A stretch of DNA of 64,000 nucleotides, taken from assembly GCA_038562165.1 (NCBI GenBank), contig JBCFAO010000022.1:1-64000 (forward strand), given 5' to 3'. The stretch is from WRMS01 sp038562165. GTDB taxonomy: Bacteria; Bacillota; Peptococcia; DRI-13; UBA5745. Both the position numbers and the translations under genes were made by a program. Each line of letters starts with the position of its first letter. Within the stretch, counting starts at the first letter, position 1. Positions 1-8,083 of this stretch are shown one piece after another. The notes below the pieces were generated by a model. That model had not been told where the DNA came from and did no database searches. It worked only from the letters and a program-made list of their open reading frames with translations.

Positions 1-66
1 TTAAAAACGAAGAGGTTTGCCATCAGTTGCAACCCAGCCATGGTACTGGAAGGCTTTCTGGATTAA
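1..66 (+). CDS. possible 3' end of an unidentified gene
   Basis: Frame 1 is open from the window edge to a TAA at 64-66 and would encode a short C-terminal tail ending in ...NPAMVLEGFLD. No family is recognisable from so few residues. The leucine-operon promoter follows about 75 bases later, so a gene ending here would be positionally reasonable. An open frame of this length can also occur by chance, and this call is weak. Confidence 0.2.
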   Translation, partial: LKTKRFAISCNPAMVLEGFLD

Positions 67-140
67 AAAAATTTCTCTCCTCTGCCTTCTCCTTCAGATT
101 CTCATTCATGCTCTTGTCGTGATTGTAAATAAAAAGAGCC

Positions 141-169
141 TTGACATAATAGTTTAAATGGGCTAATAT
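141..169 (+). promoter_or_regulatory. sigma-A promoter of the leucine operon
   Basis: A perfect -35 box TTGACA (141-146) is followed by a 17-base spacer and the -10 box TAATAT (164-169). Transcription would start near 176, just ahead of the first T-box leader. This is the best housekeeping promoter in the first kilobase and has the right place and strand to drive leuACDB. Confidence 0.8.
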
Positions 170-176
170 TATAAAA

Positions 177-460
177 TATAAAATCATCCGGCGTTGATAG
201 GGAATAAGTCATGAACCTGGGTACTTCAGAGAGCTGCCGTTTGCTGCGAGGCAGTGTCCCCCTCCTGACATCACTCACCCTTGAGCCTCCCACCGAAAGG
301 CGCCTGCGGGTACTTAGTAGGAAGGACGGTGACCTCACCGTTATCAAAAGGCGGTGCTTTCCAAGGAGAGCGCATGAGGAGGACGGTTAGACCGTCAATG
401 AGAGTGGTACCGCGGAGTTTCAGCTTCGTCTCTTGCATAGGCAGGGGGCGAAGTTTTTTG
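177..460 (+). promoter_or_regulatory. T-box leader 1 (probable tRNA-Leu, CUC specifier)
   Basis: This leader has a Stem I region with an AGAGAG element and a TTGCTG-type loop. A specifier-loop-like segment follows, where CTC (274-276) is followed by ACC. The conserved T-box sequence AGAGTGGTACCGCGG lies at 401-415. It ends in a 13-bp terminator hairpin (424-436 with 441-453) and six T residues. T-boxes read the charging state of a tRNA: uncharged tRNA pairs with the specifier and with the T-box bulge, which blocks the terminator. CTC is a leucine codon and fits the downstream leu genes. The specifier assignment is by eye and is less certain than the T-box call itself. Confidence 0.88.
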
Positions 461-489
461 TTTCCCGCAAGCCACAGTCAGACAGCAAA

Positions 490-937
490 ATAGCATATTG
501 AAATAAACGCAATGAAGGGGAAGAGTACCTTATCCGCAGGATGTACAGAGAGGGCTGGGTTGCTGAAACAGCCACTGAGAGCGGGAAATGGATCAGACTG
601 AGAAAGGCTCAGGTTCTGGCCCAGGGGGAACTGGCCCCGGAGCGGCAGGCAGAAAGCCCTGCGATCTACACAAAACCATAGCCGGCAAACAGTCCAAAGC
701 AGGCGGGTGAAATGGAATGATCGGCGGCGGCAAGTAAGCCCAGCCGGCCTGGCCCGCCGTTAAAGGGGCGGCGGCAGAAGAAAGGACAGAAGGCCCTAAG
801 CCGGAAACAATTTCTTTGCCGCCATGAGAGCGCATGATAAATGCGAATTCAGGTGGTACCGCGAAGGCAACCTTCGTCCTGATCATAGCCGTGGCTGCAA
901 AGTCATGGTTCTGTGATAAGGCGAAGGTTTTTTTATT
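490..937 (+). promoter_or_regulatory. T-box leader 2, in tandem (possible tRNA-Ile, AUC specifier)
   Basis: A second complete leader follows the first. It carries a typical opening (ATGAAGGGGAAGAGTA), an AGAGAG element, a GGTTGCTG loop, the T-box AGGTGGTACCGCG at 851-863, and a terminator whose arms are AACCTTCG (869-876) and CGAAGGTT (922-929) followed by a T run. Aligned to leader 1, the specifier position reads ATC (592-594), an isoleucine codon. The leuA ribosome binding site starts about 45 bases after the T run. No promoter was seen between the two leaders, so both probably act in series on one transcript. Confidence 0.85.
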
Positions 938-998
938 GGCAATCTGCAAAATCAATCGGAAGTCCGAGAAAAATCAGACGTATAGAGGAGGAATAGCA

Positions 999-2630
999 AT
1001 GACTAATGCCGAACAAAAGAAAAAGTTGATAATCTTTGATACGACAATGCGGGATGGGGAACAGACGCCGGGAGTCAATCTGAACCTGTCGGAAAAGCTG
1101 GAAATTGCCCGTCAGTTGGAGAAGCTGGGAGTGGATGTAATCGAGGCTGGTTTTCCCGCCGCTTCTCCCGGCGACTTCGAAGCCGTTCAGGCCGTGGCCC
1201 AGCATGTCAAATGCTCCGTGGCGGCTCTTTGCCGCTGTGTGCCAGCGGATATTGAGCGGGCCTGGGAGGCCGTAAAGGGAGCGGTCAATCCCCGGCTGCA
1301 TATCTTTATTGCCACCAGCGATATCCATATGCAATATAAGCTGAAAATGAACCGGGAACAAGTACTGGCTGCGGCAGTGAAGGCCGTTAAACTGGGCAAA
1401 AGCTTTTGTGATAATATTGAATTTTCCTGTGAGGACGCCAGCCGTACTGAGCCGGCTTTCCTGTATCAGGTGCTGGAGGCGGCCATTGACGCCGGAGCCA
1501 CCACCGTCAATATTCCCGATACGGTAGGCTATGCGGTGCCGGAGGAATTCGGCAGGCTCATCAAAGGGATTCGGGAGAATGTGCCTAATATTGACAAAGC
1601 GGTTATCAGCGTTCATTGTCACGATGATCTGGGGCTGGCAGTGGCTAATAGCCTTGCGGCTGTTCAAAACGGCGCCTTGCAGATTGAATGCACGGTCAAC
1701 GGTCTGGGCGAAAGAGCCGGCAACTGCTCTATGGAAGAGGTGGTTATGGCCATCAATACCCGGGGCGGCAGCTTCCGGGTAACCCACGGCATCGACACTA
1801 CCCGGATCTACCGGACCAGCCAGCGGGTAGCCAAGCTCACCGGTGTGCCGGTATCGATTTACAAGTCTATCGTGGGAGCCAATGCCTTTGCCCACGAATC
1901 CGGTATTCACCAGCACGGCATCCTGGCCAATCCCATGACCTATGAGATCATGACTCCCCAATCTGTAGGCAAGACGGAAAGCACCCTGGTATTAGGCAAG
2001 CTCTCCGGCCGCCATGCTTTCAGCGACCGGCTGCAATCCATGGGCTATACCTTGACGAAAGAGGATATTGACAGCGCTTTTGCGGAGTTCAAAGAGCTGG
2101 CGGACCGCAAAAAGACCATTACCGAAGGAGACCTGGAGGCTATTGTCGGCCATGTGAAGCGGGATACTCCTGACTACTACAAAATGGAATCCTTCCAGAT
2201 TCAAAGCGGCAATAAGATGCAGGCTATGGCCAGCATTACTTTGACTTGTGACGGCCAGCTGGTGACGGAAGCGGCCACCGGCGACGGTCCTGTGGATGCG
2301 GCCTATAATGCGGTTAACCGTATTGTGGGAGGCCAATGGAGGCTGGATTCCTATGACATCATGGCCGTTACCGGCGGCATGGATGCTTTGGGCGAAGTAA
2401 CGGTCCGCATCAGCCGGGAGGAGGAGAAAGCTGAAGCCGCAAGCAGTCAGGCCGGAGCTCAAGCCGGGCTCTCAGCCGAAGCGGAGGCGGAGCAGCCTCA
2501 GGGCGTCAAGGCGCAAGCGGTCAGCCACACCGGCCGGGGCTTGTCTACCGATATTATTGAAGCTTCGATTTTGGCTTATGTGAATGCCATCAACCGGGCA
2601 ATGGCTGAGACTGCCAGGAAAACAGCCTGA
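999..2630 (+). CDS. leuA: 2-isopropylmalate synthase
   Basis: LeuA condenses acetyl-CoA with 2-oxoisovalerate, the first committed step of leucine synthesis. The protein has 543 residues. An HMGL-like TIM barrel comes first, with the catalytic RDGEQ near residues 18-22, HCHDD near 210 and ESGIHQHG near 300. The C-terminal LeuA regulatory domain follows. The ATG at 999 was chosen because GAGGAGG lies just upstream; the frame stays open further upstream, but that part overlaps the T-box terminator. An Ala/Glu/Gln-rich stretch of about 35 residues (around 470-505) interrupts the regulatory domain before the conserved GRGLSTDIIEAS segment. It is first in leuACDB. A citramalate synthase role is less likely given the neighbours. 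Confidence 0.95.
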   Translation: MTNAEQKKKLIIFDTTMRDGEQTPGVNLNLSEKLEIARQLEKLGVDVIEAGFPAASPGDFEAVQAVAQHVKCSVAALCRCVPADIERAWEAVKGAVNPRLHIFIATSDIHMQYKLKMNREQVLAAAVKAVKLGKSFCDNIEFSCEDASRTEPAFLYQVLEAAIDAGATTVNIPDTVGYAVPEEFGRLIKGIRENVPNIDKAVISVHCHDDLGLAVANSLAAVQNGALQIECTVNGLGERAGNCSMEEVVMAINTRGGSFRVTHGIDTTRIYRTSQRVAKLTGVPVSIYKSIVGANAFAHESGIHQHGILANPMTYEIMTPQSVGKTESTLVLGKLSGRHAFSDRLQSMGYTLTKEDIDSAFAEFKELADRKKTITEGDLEAIVGHVKRDTPDYYKMESFQIQSGNKMQAMASITLTCDGQLVTEAATGDGPVDAAYNAVNRIVGGQWRLDSYDIMAVTGGMDALGEVTVRISREEEKAEAASSQAGAQAGLSAEAEAEQPQGVKAQAVSHTGRGLSTDIIEASILAYVNAINRAMAETARKTA

Positions 2631-2666
2631 AAGGTACAGATATACGATATATAGGAGGAATATGCA

Positions 2667-3929
2667 ATGGCAATGACAATGACCCAAAAAATTCTGGCCC
2701 AAAAAGCCGGAAAACCATCGGTGGCCGCCGGGGAGCTGGTGGAGTGCAATCTGGACCTGGTTTTTGGCAACGACATCACCGGGCCGGTAGCCATCGGCGA
2801 ATTTTATAAGATGGGCGCCACCAAGGTTTTCGATTCCAATAAAGTAGCCCTGGTACCGGATCATTTTACACCCAATAAAGATATTGCCGCCGCCGGCCTG
2901 GCCAAAACCACCCGGGAGTTTGCCCGCAAAATGGGCGTTATCTATTTTGAGGTGGGCCAGGTAGGCGTAGAGCATGCTCTGCTGCCGGAAAAAGGCTTGA
3001 TTAAGCCCGGCGACGCCGTTATCGGCGCCGACAGCCATACCTGCACCCATGGGGCTTTAGGAGCCTTTGCCACCGGTGTAGGCTCTACGGATATGGCCGC
3101 CGGCATGGCTACGGGTACGGCTTGGTTTAAGATTCCCGAAGCCATTAAAGTGACCATTACCGGCAAAAAGCAAAAATATGTTTCCGGCAAAGATATTATT
3201 CTGCACTTGATTGGTATCCTTGGCGTAGACGGCGCCCGTTACCGCTCCCTGGAGTTTTGCGGCGATATCGGCCAGTTGACTATGGACGACCGTTTCACCA
3301 TGTCCAATATGGCCATTGAAGCCGGCGGCAAAAACGGTATTTTCCCTGTGGATGAAGTGACTTTGGAGTATATCGCTGCCCATGGCGGCAATAAGGGCGT
3401 TGCCTTTGCCGCCGATCCCGATGCGGAATACGTTCGGGAAGTGGTTATTGACCTGAGTGAAGTGCCTCTTACCGTAGCCTTTCCTCATTTGCCGGAGAAT
3501 GCCCGGACGGTAGCGGAGGCGGAAAAAATGAAGATTGCCATTGACCAGGTGGTTATCGGCTCCTGCACCAATGGCCGCATTGACGATATGCGGGCCGCTG
3601 CCGCTATATTAAAAGGCAGGAAGGTTGCCGACTTTGTCCGCTGCATCATTTTCCCGGCCACTCAAGCCATCTGGAAACAATGTGTGGATGAAGGCCTGAT
3701 GAATATCTTCATCGACGCCGGCGCCGCCGTTTCCACACCCACCTGCGGGCCTTGTTTGGGCGGCCATATGGGCATATTGGCGGAGGGAGAAAAATGCGTT
3801 TCCACTACAAACCGCAATTTCGTAGGCCGCATGGGCCATGTAACCAGTGAGATTTACCTGGCTTCCCCCGTTGTAGCCGCCGCATCTGCTGTGGCCGGTT
3901 ATATTTGCGGCCCCGATTCTCTGGAGTAA
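2667..3929 (+). CDS. leuC: 3-isopropylmalate dehydratase large subunit
   Basis: LeuC is the [4Fe-4S]-carrying subunit of isopropylmalate isomerase. With LeuD it converts 2- to 3-isopropylmalate. At 420 residues it belongs to the shorter, archaeal/clostridial LeuC group related to homoaconitase. The cluster ligands are visible in SCTNGR (near residue 300) and in TCGPCLGG (near 360). DSHTCTHGA, typical of aconitase-fold proteins, sits near 112. The start is an ATG 7 bases after AGGAGGA. It lies 36 bases downstream of leuA and in the same operon. Confidence 0.96.
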   Translation: MAMTMTQKILAQKAGKPSVAAGELVECNLDLVFGNDITGPVAIGEFYKMGATKVFDSNKVALVPDHFTPNKDIAAAGLAKTTREFARKMGVIYFEVGQVGVEHALLPEKGLIKPGDAVIGADSHTCTHGALGAFATGVGSTDMAAGMATGTAWFKIPEAIKVTITGKKQKYVSGKDIILHLIGILGVDGARYRSLEFCGDIGQLTMDDRFTMSNMAIEAGGKNGIFPVDEVTLEYIAAHGGNKGVAFAADPDAEYVREVVIDLSEVPLTVAFPHLPENARTVAEAEKMKIAIDQVVIGSCTNGRIDDMRAAAAILKGRKVADFVRCIIFPATQAIWKQCVDEGLMNIFIDAGAAVSTPTCGPCLGGHMGILAEGEKCVSTTNRNFVGRMGHVTSEIYLASPVVAAASAVAGYICGPDSLE

Positions 3930-4060
3930 AAGCCGCTTCTGCGAGGAAACGGCTGCAAGCCATGAGCTGCGGCATATCGGCACAGTGGGGCACAGCGCCA
4001 GTGCAGTGCCGGTACAGTGCCGGTGCAGCGGATGAGCTGCAGCCGCAAAATAGATGAATA
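3930..4060 (+). other. leuC-leuD spacer with short CAGTGCCGGT repeats
   Basis: This spacer is unusually long for an operon whose other junctions are only a few to about 36 bases. The segment 3985-4031 contains repeated CAGTGCCGGTA/CAGTGCCGGTG units in a GC-rich context. No open frame with a ribosome binding site and no terminator with a T run was seen. It may be an mRNA processing or stability segment, or simply repeat expansion. Confidence 0.4.
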
Positions 4061-4073
4061 AAGGAGATTGTTT

Positions 4074-4568
4074 ATGAAATGCAAAGGCTTCGCCCATAAA
4101 TACGGCGATCATATCGATACGGACGTTATTATCCCGGCCCGGGTCCTCAATAATCCTGATCCCGCCGCCCTTGCCGCTCATTGCATGGAGGATATCGACA
4201 AGGATTTTGTGAAGCGGGTTAAAGACGGGGACATCATGGTGGGAGGCTTGAATTTTGGCTGCGGTTCCAGCCGGGAGCATGCCCCCATCTCCATCAAGGC
4301 TTCCGGCATTAGCTGCGTAATTGCAGAAAACTTCGCCCGCATCTTCTTCCGCAACGCCATCAATATCGGCCTGCCGGTTTTGGAATGCCCCGAGGCTGCT
4401 AAAGAAGCCGCCATGGGCGATGAAATAGAGGTGGATCTGGATAGCGGGGCCATCCACAATATCACAAAGGATAAGCATTATGTAGCCGCCGCCTTCCCGC
4501 CTTTTATGCAAAAGATCATCACTGCCGGCGGTTTGGTAGAATATATAAAAAATAAACGGGAGGGCTAG
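4074..4568 (+). CDS. leuD: 3-isopropylmalate dehydratase small subunit
   Basis: LeuD supplies the swivel domain of isopropylmalate isomerase. The 164-residue protein matches the short LeuD form that pairs with the 420-residue LeuC. Recognisable motifs are YGDHIDTDVIIPAR near the N-terminus and GLNFGCGSSREHAP near residue 60, where substrate specificity is determined. The ATG at 4074 is 7 bases after AAGGAG. An in-frame TTG at 4068 is too close to that site to be the start. The gene ends three bases before leuB. Confidence 0.95.
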   Translation: MKCKGFAHKYGDHIDTDVIIPARVLNNPDPAALAAHCMEDIDKDFVKRVKDGDIMVGGLNFGCGSSREHAPISIKASGISCVIAENFARIFFRNAINIGLPVLECPEAAKEAAMGDEIEVDLDSGAIHNITKDKHYVAAAFPPFMQKIITAGGLVEYIKNKREG

Positions 4569-4571
4569 CCG

Positions 4572-5648
4572 GTGATGAATTACCGAGTCACAGTATTAAA
4601 AGGCGACGGCATTGGTCCGGAAGTTACCGATGAGGCTCTTAAAATTCTGGAGCTGGCGGGCCAGAAGTATGGCTTTACCCTGGAGTGCACCGAAGCCCTC
4701 GTTGGTGGCGGGGCCATCGATGCCACGGGAGATCCTCTGCCTCAGGAAACCATTGACCGGTGTAAGGCTGCCGATGCTGTATTGCTGGGAGCTGTGGGAG
4801 GGCCGAAGTGGGATCATCTGGCCGGCCAGCAGCGGCCGGAAAAAGGCCTGCTGCGGATCCGGGAGACCCTGGGTCTCTTTGCCAACCTGCGCCCGGCAAT
4901 CGTTTATGCTCCTTTGCGCAGCGCTTCGCCGCTGAAAGATGAGATTTTAGGTGATGGCCTGGATATTCTGATCGTTCGGGAATTGACGGGCGGTATTTAT
5001 TTTGGCAAACGGGGCCGCCGGGGAGAACCGGGCAGCCAGGAGGCTTTTGATACGGAGGCCTATGCCGAATATGAAATTCGCCGGGTAGGCCAGGCGGCTT
5101 TTGAATTTGCCCGCAAGCGGGGCAAACGCCTCTGCTCTGTGGATAAAGCCAATGTTCTGGATACTTCCCGTCTATGGCGGGAGATCATGGTTGATATCGG
5201 CAAAAGCTATCCTGATGTGGAATTATCCCATATGTATGTGGATAATGCGGCCATGCAACTGGTCCGCCATCCCCGCCAGTTTGATACCATCGTCACCAGC
5301 AATATGTTTGGGGATATCCTCTCCGATGAGGCTTCCCAAATCACCGGTTCCATCGGCATGCTGCCCTCGGCTTCTCTGGCTGCCGGCACCTTTGGGCTGT
5401 ATGAGCCGGTTCACGGCTCGGCGCCGGACATTGCCGGGCAAAATATCGCCAATCCCATGGCTGCCATCTTATCCGCAGCCATGATGCTGCGTTATTCCTT
5501 CGGCCAAATGGCCGCCGCTGCCGCCATTGAAGAGGCGGTTAATCAGGTTTTGGCTGCCGGCCTCCGCACCGGGGATATTGCTTATGGCGGCGAAAAGCCC
5601 ATTGGCACCAAGGAAATGGGCCAGGCTATTGCCAAAGCCATTCTTTAA
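4572..5648 (+). CDS. leuB: 3-isopropylmalate dehydrogenase
   Basis: LeuB oxidatively decarboxylates 3-isopropylmalate to 2-oxoisocaproate using NAD. The 358-residue protein has the normal length. It shows LKGDGIGPEV at the N-terminus, the substrate-binding RELTGGIYFG near residue 140, and the NAD/metal segment SDEASQITGSIGMLPSASL near 250, followed by EPVHGSAPDIAGQ. The GTG at 4572 lies about 8 bases after GGAGG; an ATG one codon later is an equally acceptable start. It is the last leu gene here; no terminator was seen before the next promoter. Confidence 0.96.
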   Translation: MMNYRVTVLKGDGIGPEVTDEALKILELAGQKYGFTLECTEALVGGGAIDATGDPLPQETIDRCKAADAVLLGAVGGPKWDHLAGQQRPEKGLLRIRETLGLFANLRPAIVYAPLRSASPLKDEILGDGLDILIVRELTGGIYFGKRGRRGEPGSQEAFDTEAYAEYEIRRVGQAAFEFARKRGKRLCSVDKANVLDTSRLWREIMVDIGKSYPDVELSHMYVDNAAMQLVRHPRQFDTIVTSNMFGDILSDEASQITGSIGMLPSASLAAGTFGLYEPVHGSAPDIAGQNIANPMAAILSAAMMLRYSFGQMAAAAAIEEAVNQVLAAGLRTGDIAYGGEKPIGTKEMGQAIAKAIL

Positions 5649-5659
5649 ATACCTGATTA

Positions 5660-5688
5660 TTGGCAGGGCCCGTAAAAAAGGGTATACT
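5660..5688 (+). promoter_or_regulatory. sigma-A promoter for the aldolase gene
   Basis: TTGGCA (5660-5665), a 17-base spacer and TATACT (5683-5688) form a near-consensus promoter 30 bases before the start codon of the aldolase gene. This suggests that the gene can be expressed independently of the T-box-controlled leucine operon. Confidence 0.7.
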
Positions 5689-5717
5689 TGATCCATGCTA
5701 GCTCAGGAGGTATACCT

Positions 5718-6491
5718 ATGGAAAAAATCACGGCCAATAGTCTTTTAAAAACAAAACTGGCAGCCGGCCAAAAACTTACCGGCTGCGCCATACAAAGCCC
5801 CACGCCTGCATTTGCCGAAATCTGCGGGCTTGCGGGCTTTGATTTTTTATTTATTGACGCCGAGCACGGCCCCCTCTCTGAAGGAGACTGTCTGGCTATG
5901 GTGACGGCGGCCCAGTTGCGGGGAGTAGCTTCTTTGATCCGGGTGCCGGCTTCCCGGCCGGAGGTAATCCTCCGCTATATGGATATTGGGGCGGCGGGGG
6001 TCATCGTCCCCGGGGTCAGCAATGCCCGGGAAGCGGCGGCGGCAGTGGAGGCGGTCAAATATTATCCTCTGGGCCGGCGGGGTATTAATGCTACCCGGGC
6101 CTCTGATTACGGCTTGTCCCTGCCGATGAAGGATTATATAGCCCGCTCCAATGAGGAAACCATAGTCTTTCCTATTCTGGAGACAGCCGAAGCAGTAGAG
6201 CAGGCAGCGGCAATTCTGGCGGTACCGGGTATTGACGGCGGCATTATCGGCGCCGGCGACTTGGCCCAAAGCCTGGGCTATCCCGGTGAGACTTCTCATC
6301 CGGCGGTAAGGTCGGCCATAGACCGCCTGATGGCGGCGGGCCGGCAGACCGGCAAGCCCATGGCCAATGTGGTCCGCCCCGGCCAGCGGGTTCAGGATTA
6401 TTATGGCAAAGGCTGTCAAATAGTCATAGTTTTTGCCTATAGTCTATTTGCCGCCGCCGCCAAGGCTTTCGTAGCGGAGGCCCAAGCCTAG
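5718..6491 (+). CDS. HpcH/HpaI-family aldolase
   Basis: This family contains class II, metal-dependent pyruvate aldolases such as 2,4-dihydroxyhept-2-ene-1,7-dioate aldolase and 2-dehydro-3-deoxyglucarate aldolase. The 257-residue protein has the hallmark FIDAEHGP near residue 45, IRVP near 75, a VIVPGVSNA segment near 100 and the GAGDLAQSLGYPG loop near 180. The ATG at 5718 has AGGAGG 8 bases upstream. The true substrate cannot be read from the sequence. It lies directly after leuB but has its own promoter, so membership in leucine metabolism is not implied. Confidence 0.85.
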   Translation: MEKITANSLLKTKLAAGQKLTGCAIQSPTPAFAEICGLAGFDFLFIDAEHGPLSEGDCLAMVTAAQLRGVASLIRVPASRPEVILRYMDIGAAGVIVPGVSNAREAAAAVEAVKYYPLGRRGINATRASDYGLSLPMKDYIARSNEETIVFPILETAEAVEQAAAILAVPGIDGGIIGAGDLAQSLGYPGETSHPAVRSAIDRLMAAGRQTGKPMANVVRPGQRVQDYYGKGCQIVIVFAYSLFAAAAKAFVAEAQA

Positions 6492-6526
6492 TACTCTGTG
6501 ACAACTTTTAGAAGTCACAAAGCACT
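6490..6526. terminator. bidirectional hairpin between convergent genes
   Basis: An imperfect inverted repeat pairs AGTACTCTGTGAC (6490-6502) with GTCACAAAGCACT (6514-6526). The aldolase stop codon lies in the left arm, and the stop codon of the convergent exporter gene lies at the end of the right arm. There is no clear T run, so termination efficiency is uncertain. Confidence 0.5.
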
Positions 6527-7988
6527 AGCCCTCAAGATCCGACAGATTCGATTCGTCGATGGCAGGTTCCAGGGCTAAAGCCGGCACGGCTCCGGCCATG
6601 CCGGCCACTGCTGCATTCCGGCCTAATTCATCTTCGCCGGATTTTTCGTGCAGCATCTTTAATACCGGCAACGTGGTAGCCAGGGAAAGAATAAAAGTAA
6701 GAACATCGGCAATGGGCTGGGCGCATTGCACACCCAAAAGGCCGATGGTTGATGAAAGAATCAGCAGGGCAGGCAGCAGAAAGATGCCCTGGCGGGATAC
6801 GGCCATGATAGAGGCTTGTATGGATTTGCCCAAAGATTGGGTCAGCATATTGCAAAGGATGACCCAGGCTTGCAGGGGCAGCACCAAACATTGCAGACGC
6901 AGAGCTAAAGTGCCGATACGGATAACCTCCAGATCCTCCCGCCGGAAAAGGGAGATGATATCAGGCGCCTCTATGAAAAACACAATTGCCATAAATGCGA
7001 GAAAGCTGACGGCCAACTTTTGACAATAGAAAAAGCTATCCCAAACCCGCTGGTATTTCTTCGCTCCGTAGTTAAAGCCGGCAAGAGGCATAAAGCCTTG
7101 GCCGAAGCCCAAAATAAACGACATCAGGAAATGATTGAGGCGGGCTACAATGGACATAGCGGCAATGGCGGCGTCGCCGTAAGGTGCGGCGCAGAGGTTT
7201 AGAAGAATGGTAGCGAAACTGGCCAGCATCTGGCGGTAAAAAGAAGGCAAGCCATTGGAGAGGATATAGCGGTAGACGCTCCAGACCGGCCGGAAATAGC
7301 GCCAACGGATTTGGACGCCGTTTGACTCCCGGGAAATGATATAATAAAGCAGGAAGAAGCTGAGAATCTGGCTGAGAACCGTGGCTGCGGCTGCGCCGCC
7401 GATGCCCCAGCCAAAGACGAAGATGAAGATGGGATCGAGAATAATATTGAGAAGGGCTCCGGTGCCGATACCGATCATGGAGAGGAAGCTATTGCCCTGA
7501 GAGCGCAGAATATTGTTCATCACAAAGGAGGAGGCCATAATAGGCGTTCCCAATAGGATAATCCGGCAATAATCCATGGCATAAGGCAGTATAGTAGGGG
7601 TGGCCCCCAAAGCGACAACCAGTTCTTCTAAAAAAATAATACCGGTAATGGAAAGCAGAGAGCCTAAAATCAAACCGCTAAAAAACGAGGTAGAGGCAAA
7701 AAGGTGAGCCCGCTCCAGATCTTCCTGGCCCAAAAGCCGCGATATGTTCATACCGGCTCCCATGCCCAAAGTAAAACCGATGGCCTGGATGATGGCCATC
7801 AGGGAAAAAACTATGCCTACGGCCCCGGAGGCGCTGGTGCTGATCTGACTGACAAAAAAAGTATCGGCCAGATTATAGACCGACGTGATCAGCATACTGA
7901 TAATAGGCGGGATGGACAGGGTGCGGATCAGAGAAGGGATGGGTGTTTCCGTCATCATTTGAAAACGGCTTATGCCGGCATGCGCCAT
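6525..7988 (-). CDS. MATE-family multidrug/metabolite exporter
   Basis: This is a 487-residue polytopic membrane protein in the MatE superfamily, closest in style to the MepA/DinF-type clade of Firmicutes. It exchanges cations (sodium or protons) for organic cations or metabolites. The protein shows the expected two-fold repeat of six membrane helices, with conserved MatE-type signatures such as LADTFFVSQ near the N-terminus, GMNISRLLGQ near residue 80 and GFGQGFMPLAGFNYGAKKY near 300. The C-terminus carries an Ala/Gly-rich tail of about 35 residues. AAAGGGG precedes the ATG at 7988. The substrate is unknown. Confidence 0.88.
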   Translation of the reverse strand: MAHAGISRFQMMTETPIPSLIRTLSIPPIISMLITSVYNLADTFFVSQISTSASGAVGIVFSLMAIIQAIGFTLGMGAGMNISRLLGQEDLERAHLFASTSFFSGLILGSLLSITGIIFLEELVVALGATPTILPYAMDYCRIILLGTPIMASSFVMNNILRSQGNSFLSMIGIGTGALLNIILDPIFIFVFGWGIGGAAAATVLSQILSFFLLYYIISRESNGVQIRWRYFRPVWSVYRYILSNGLPSFYRQMLASFATILLNLCAAPYGDAAIAAMSIVARLNHFLMSFILGFGQGFMPLAGFNYGAKKYQRVWDSFFYCQKLAVSFLAFMAIVFFIEAPDIISLFRREDLEVIRIGTLALRLQCLVLPLQAWVILCNMLTQSLGKSIQASIMAVSRQGIFLLPALLILSSTIGLLGVQCAQPIADVLTFILSLATTLPVLKMLHEKSGEDELGRNAAVAGMAGAVPALALEPAIDESNLSDLEG

Positions 7989-8083
7989 AGAAGGAGCCCC
8001 TTTCCGAGAGTAGTTATTACAAATTATTATAACTTATTATAACACAATATGTTGAAGTGGGCCAAAAGAAGGAGGAGGATTTA

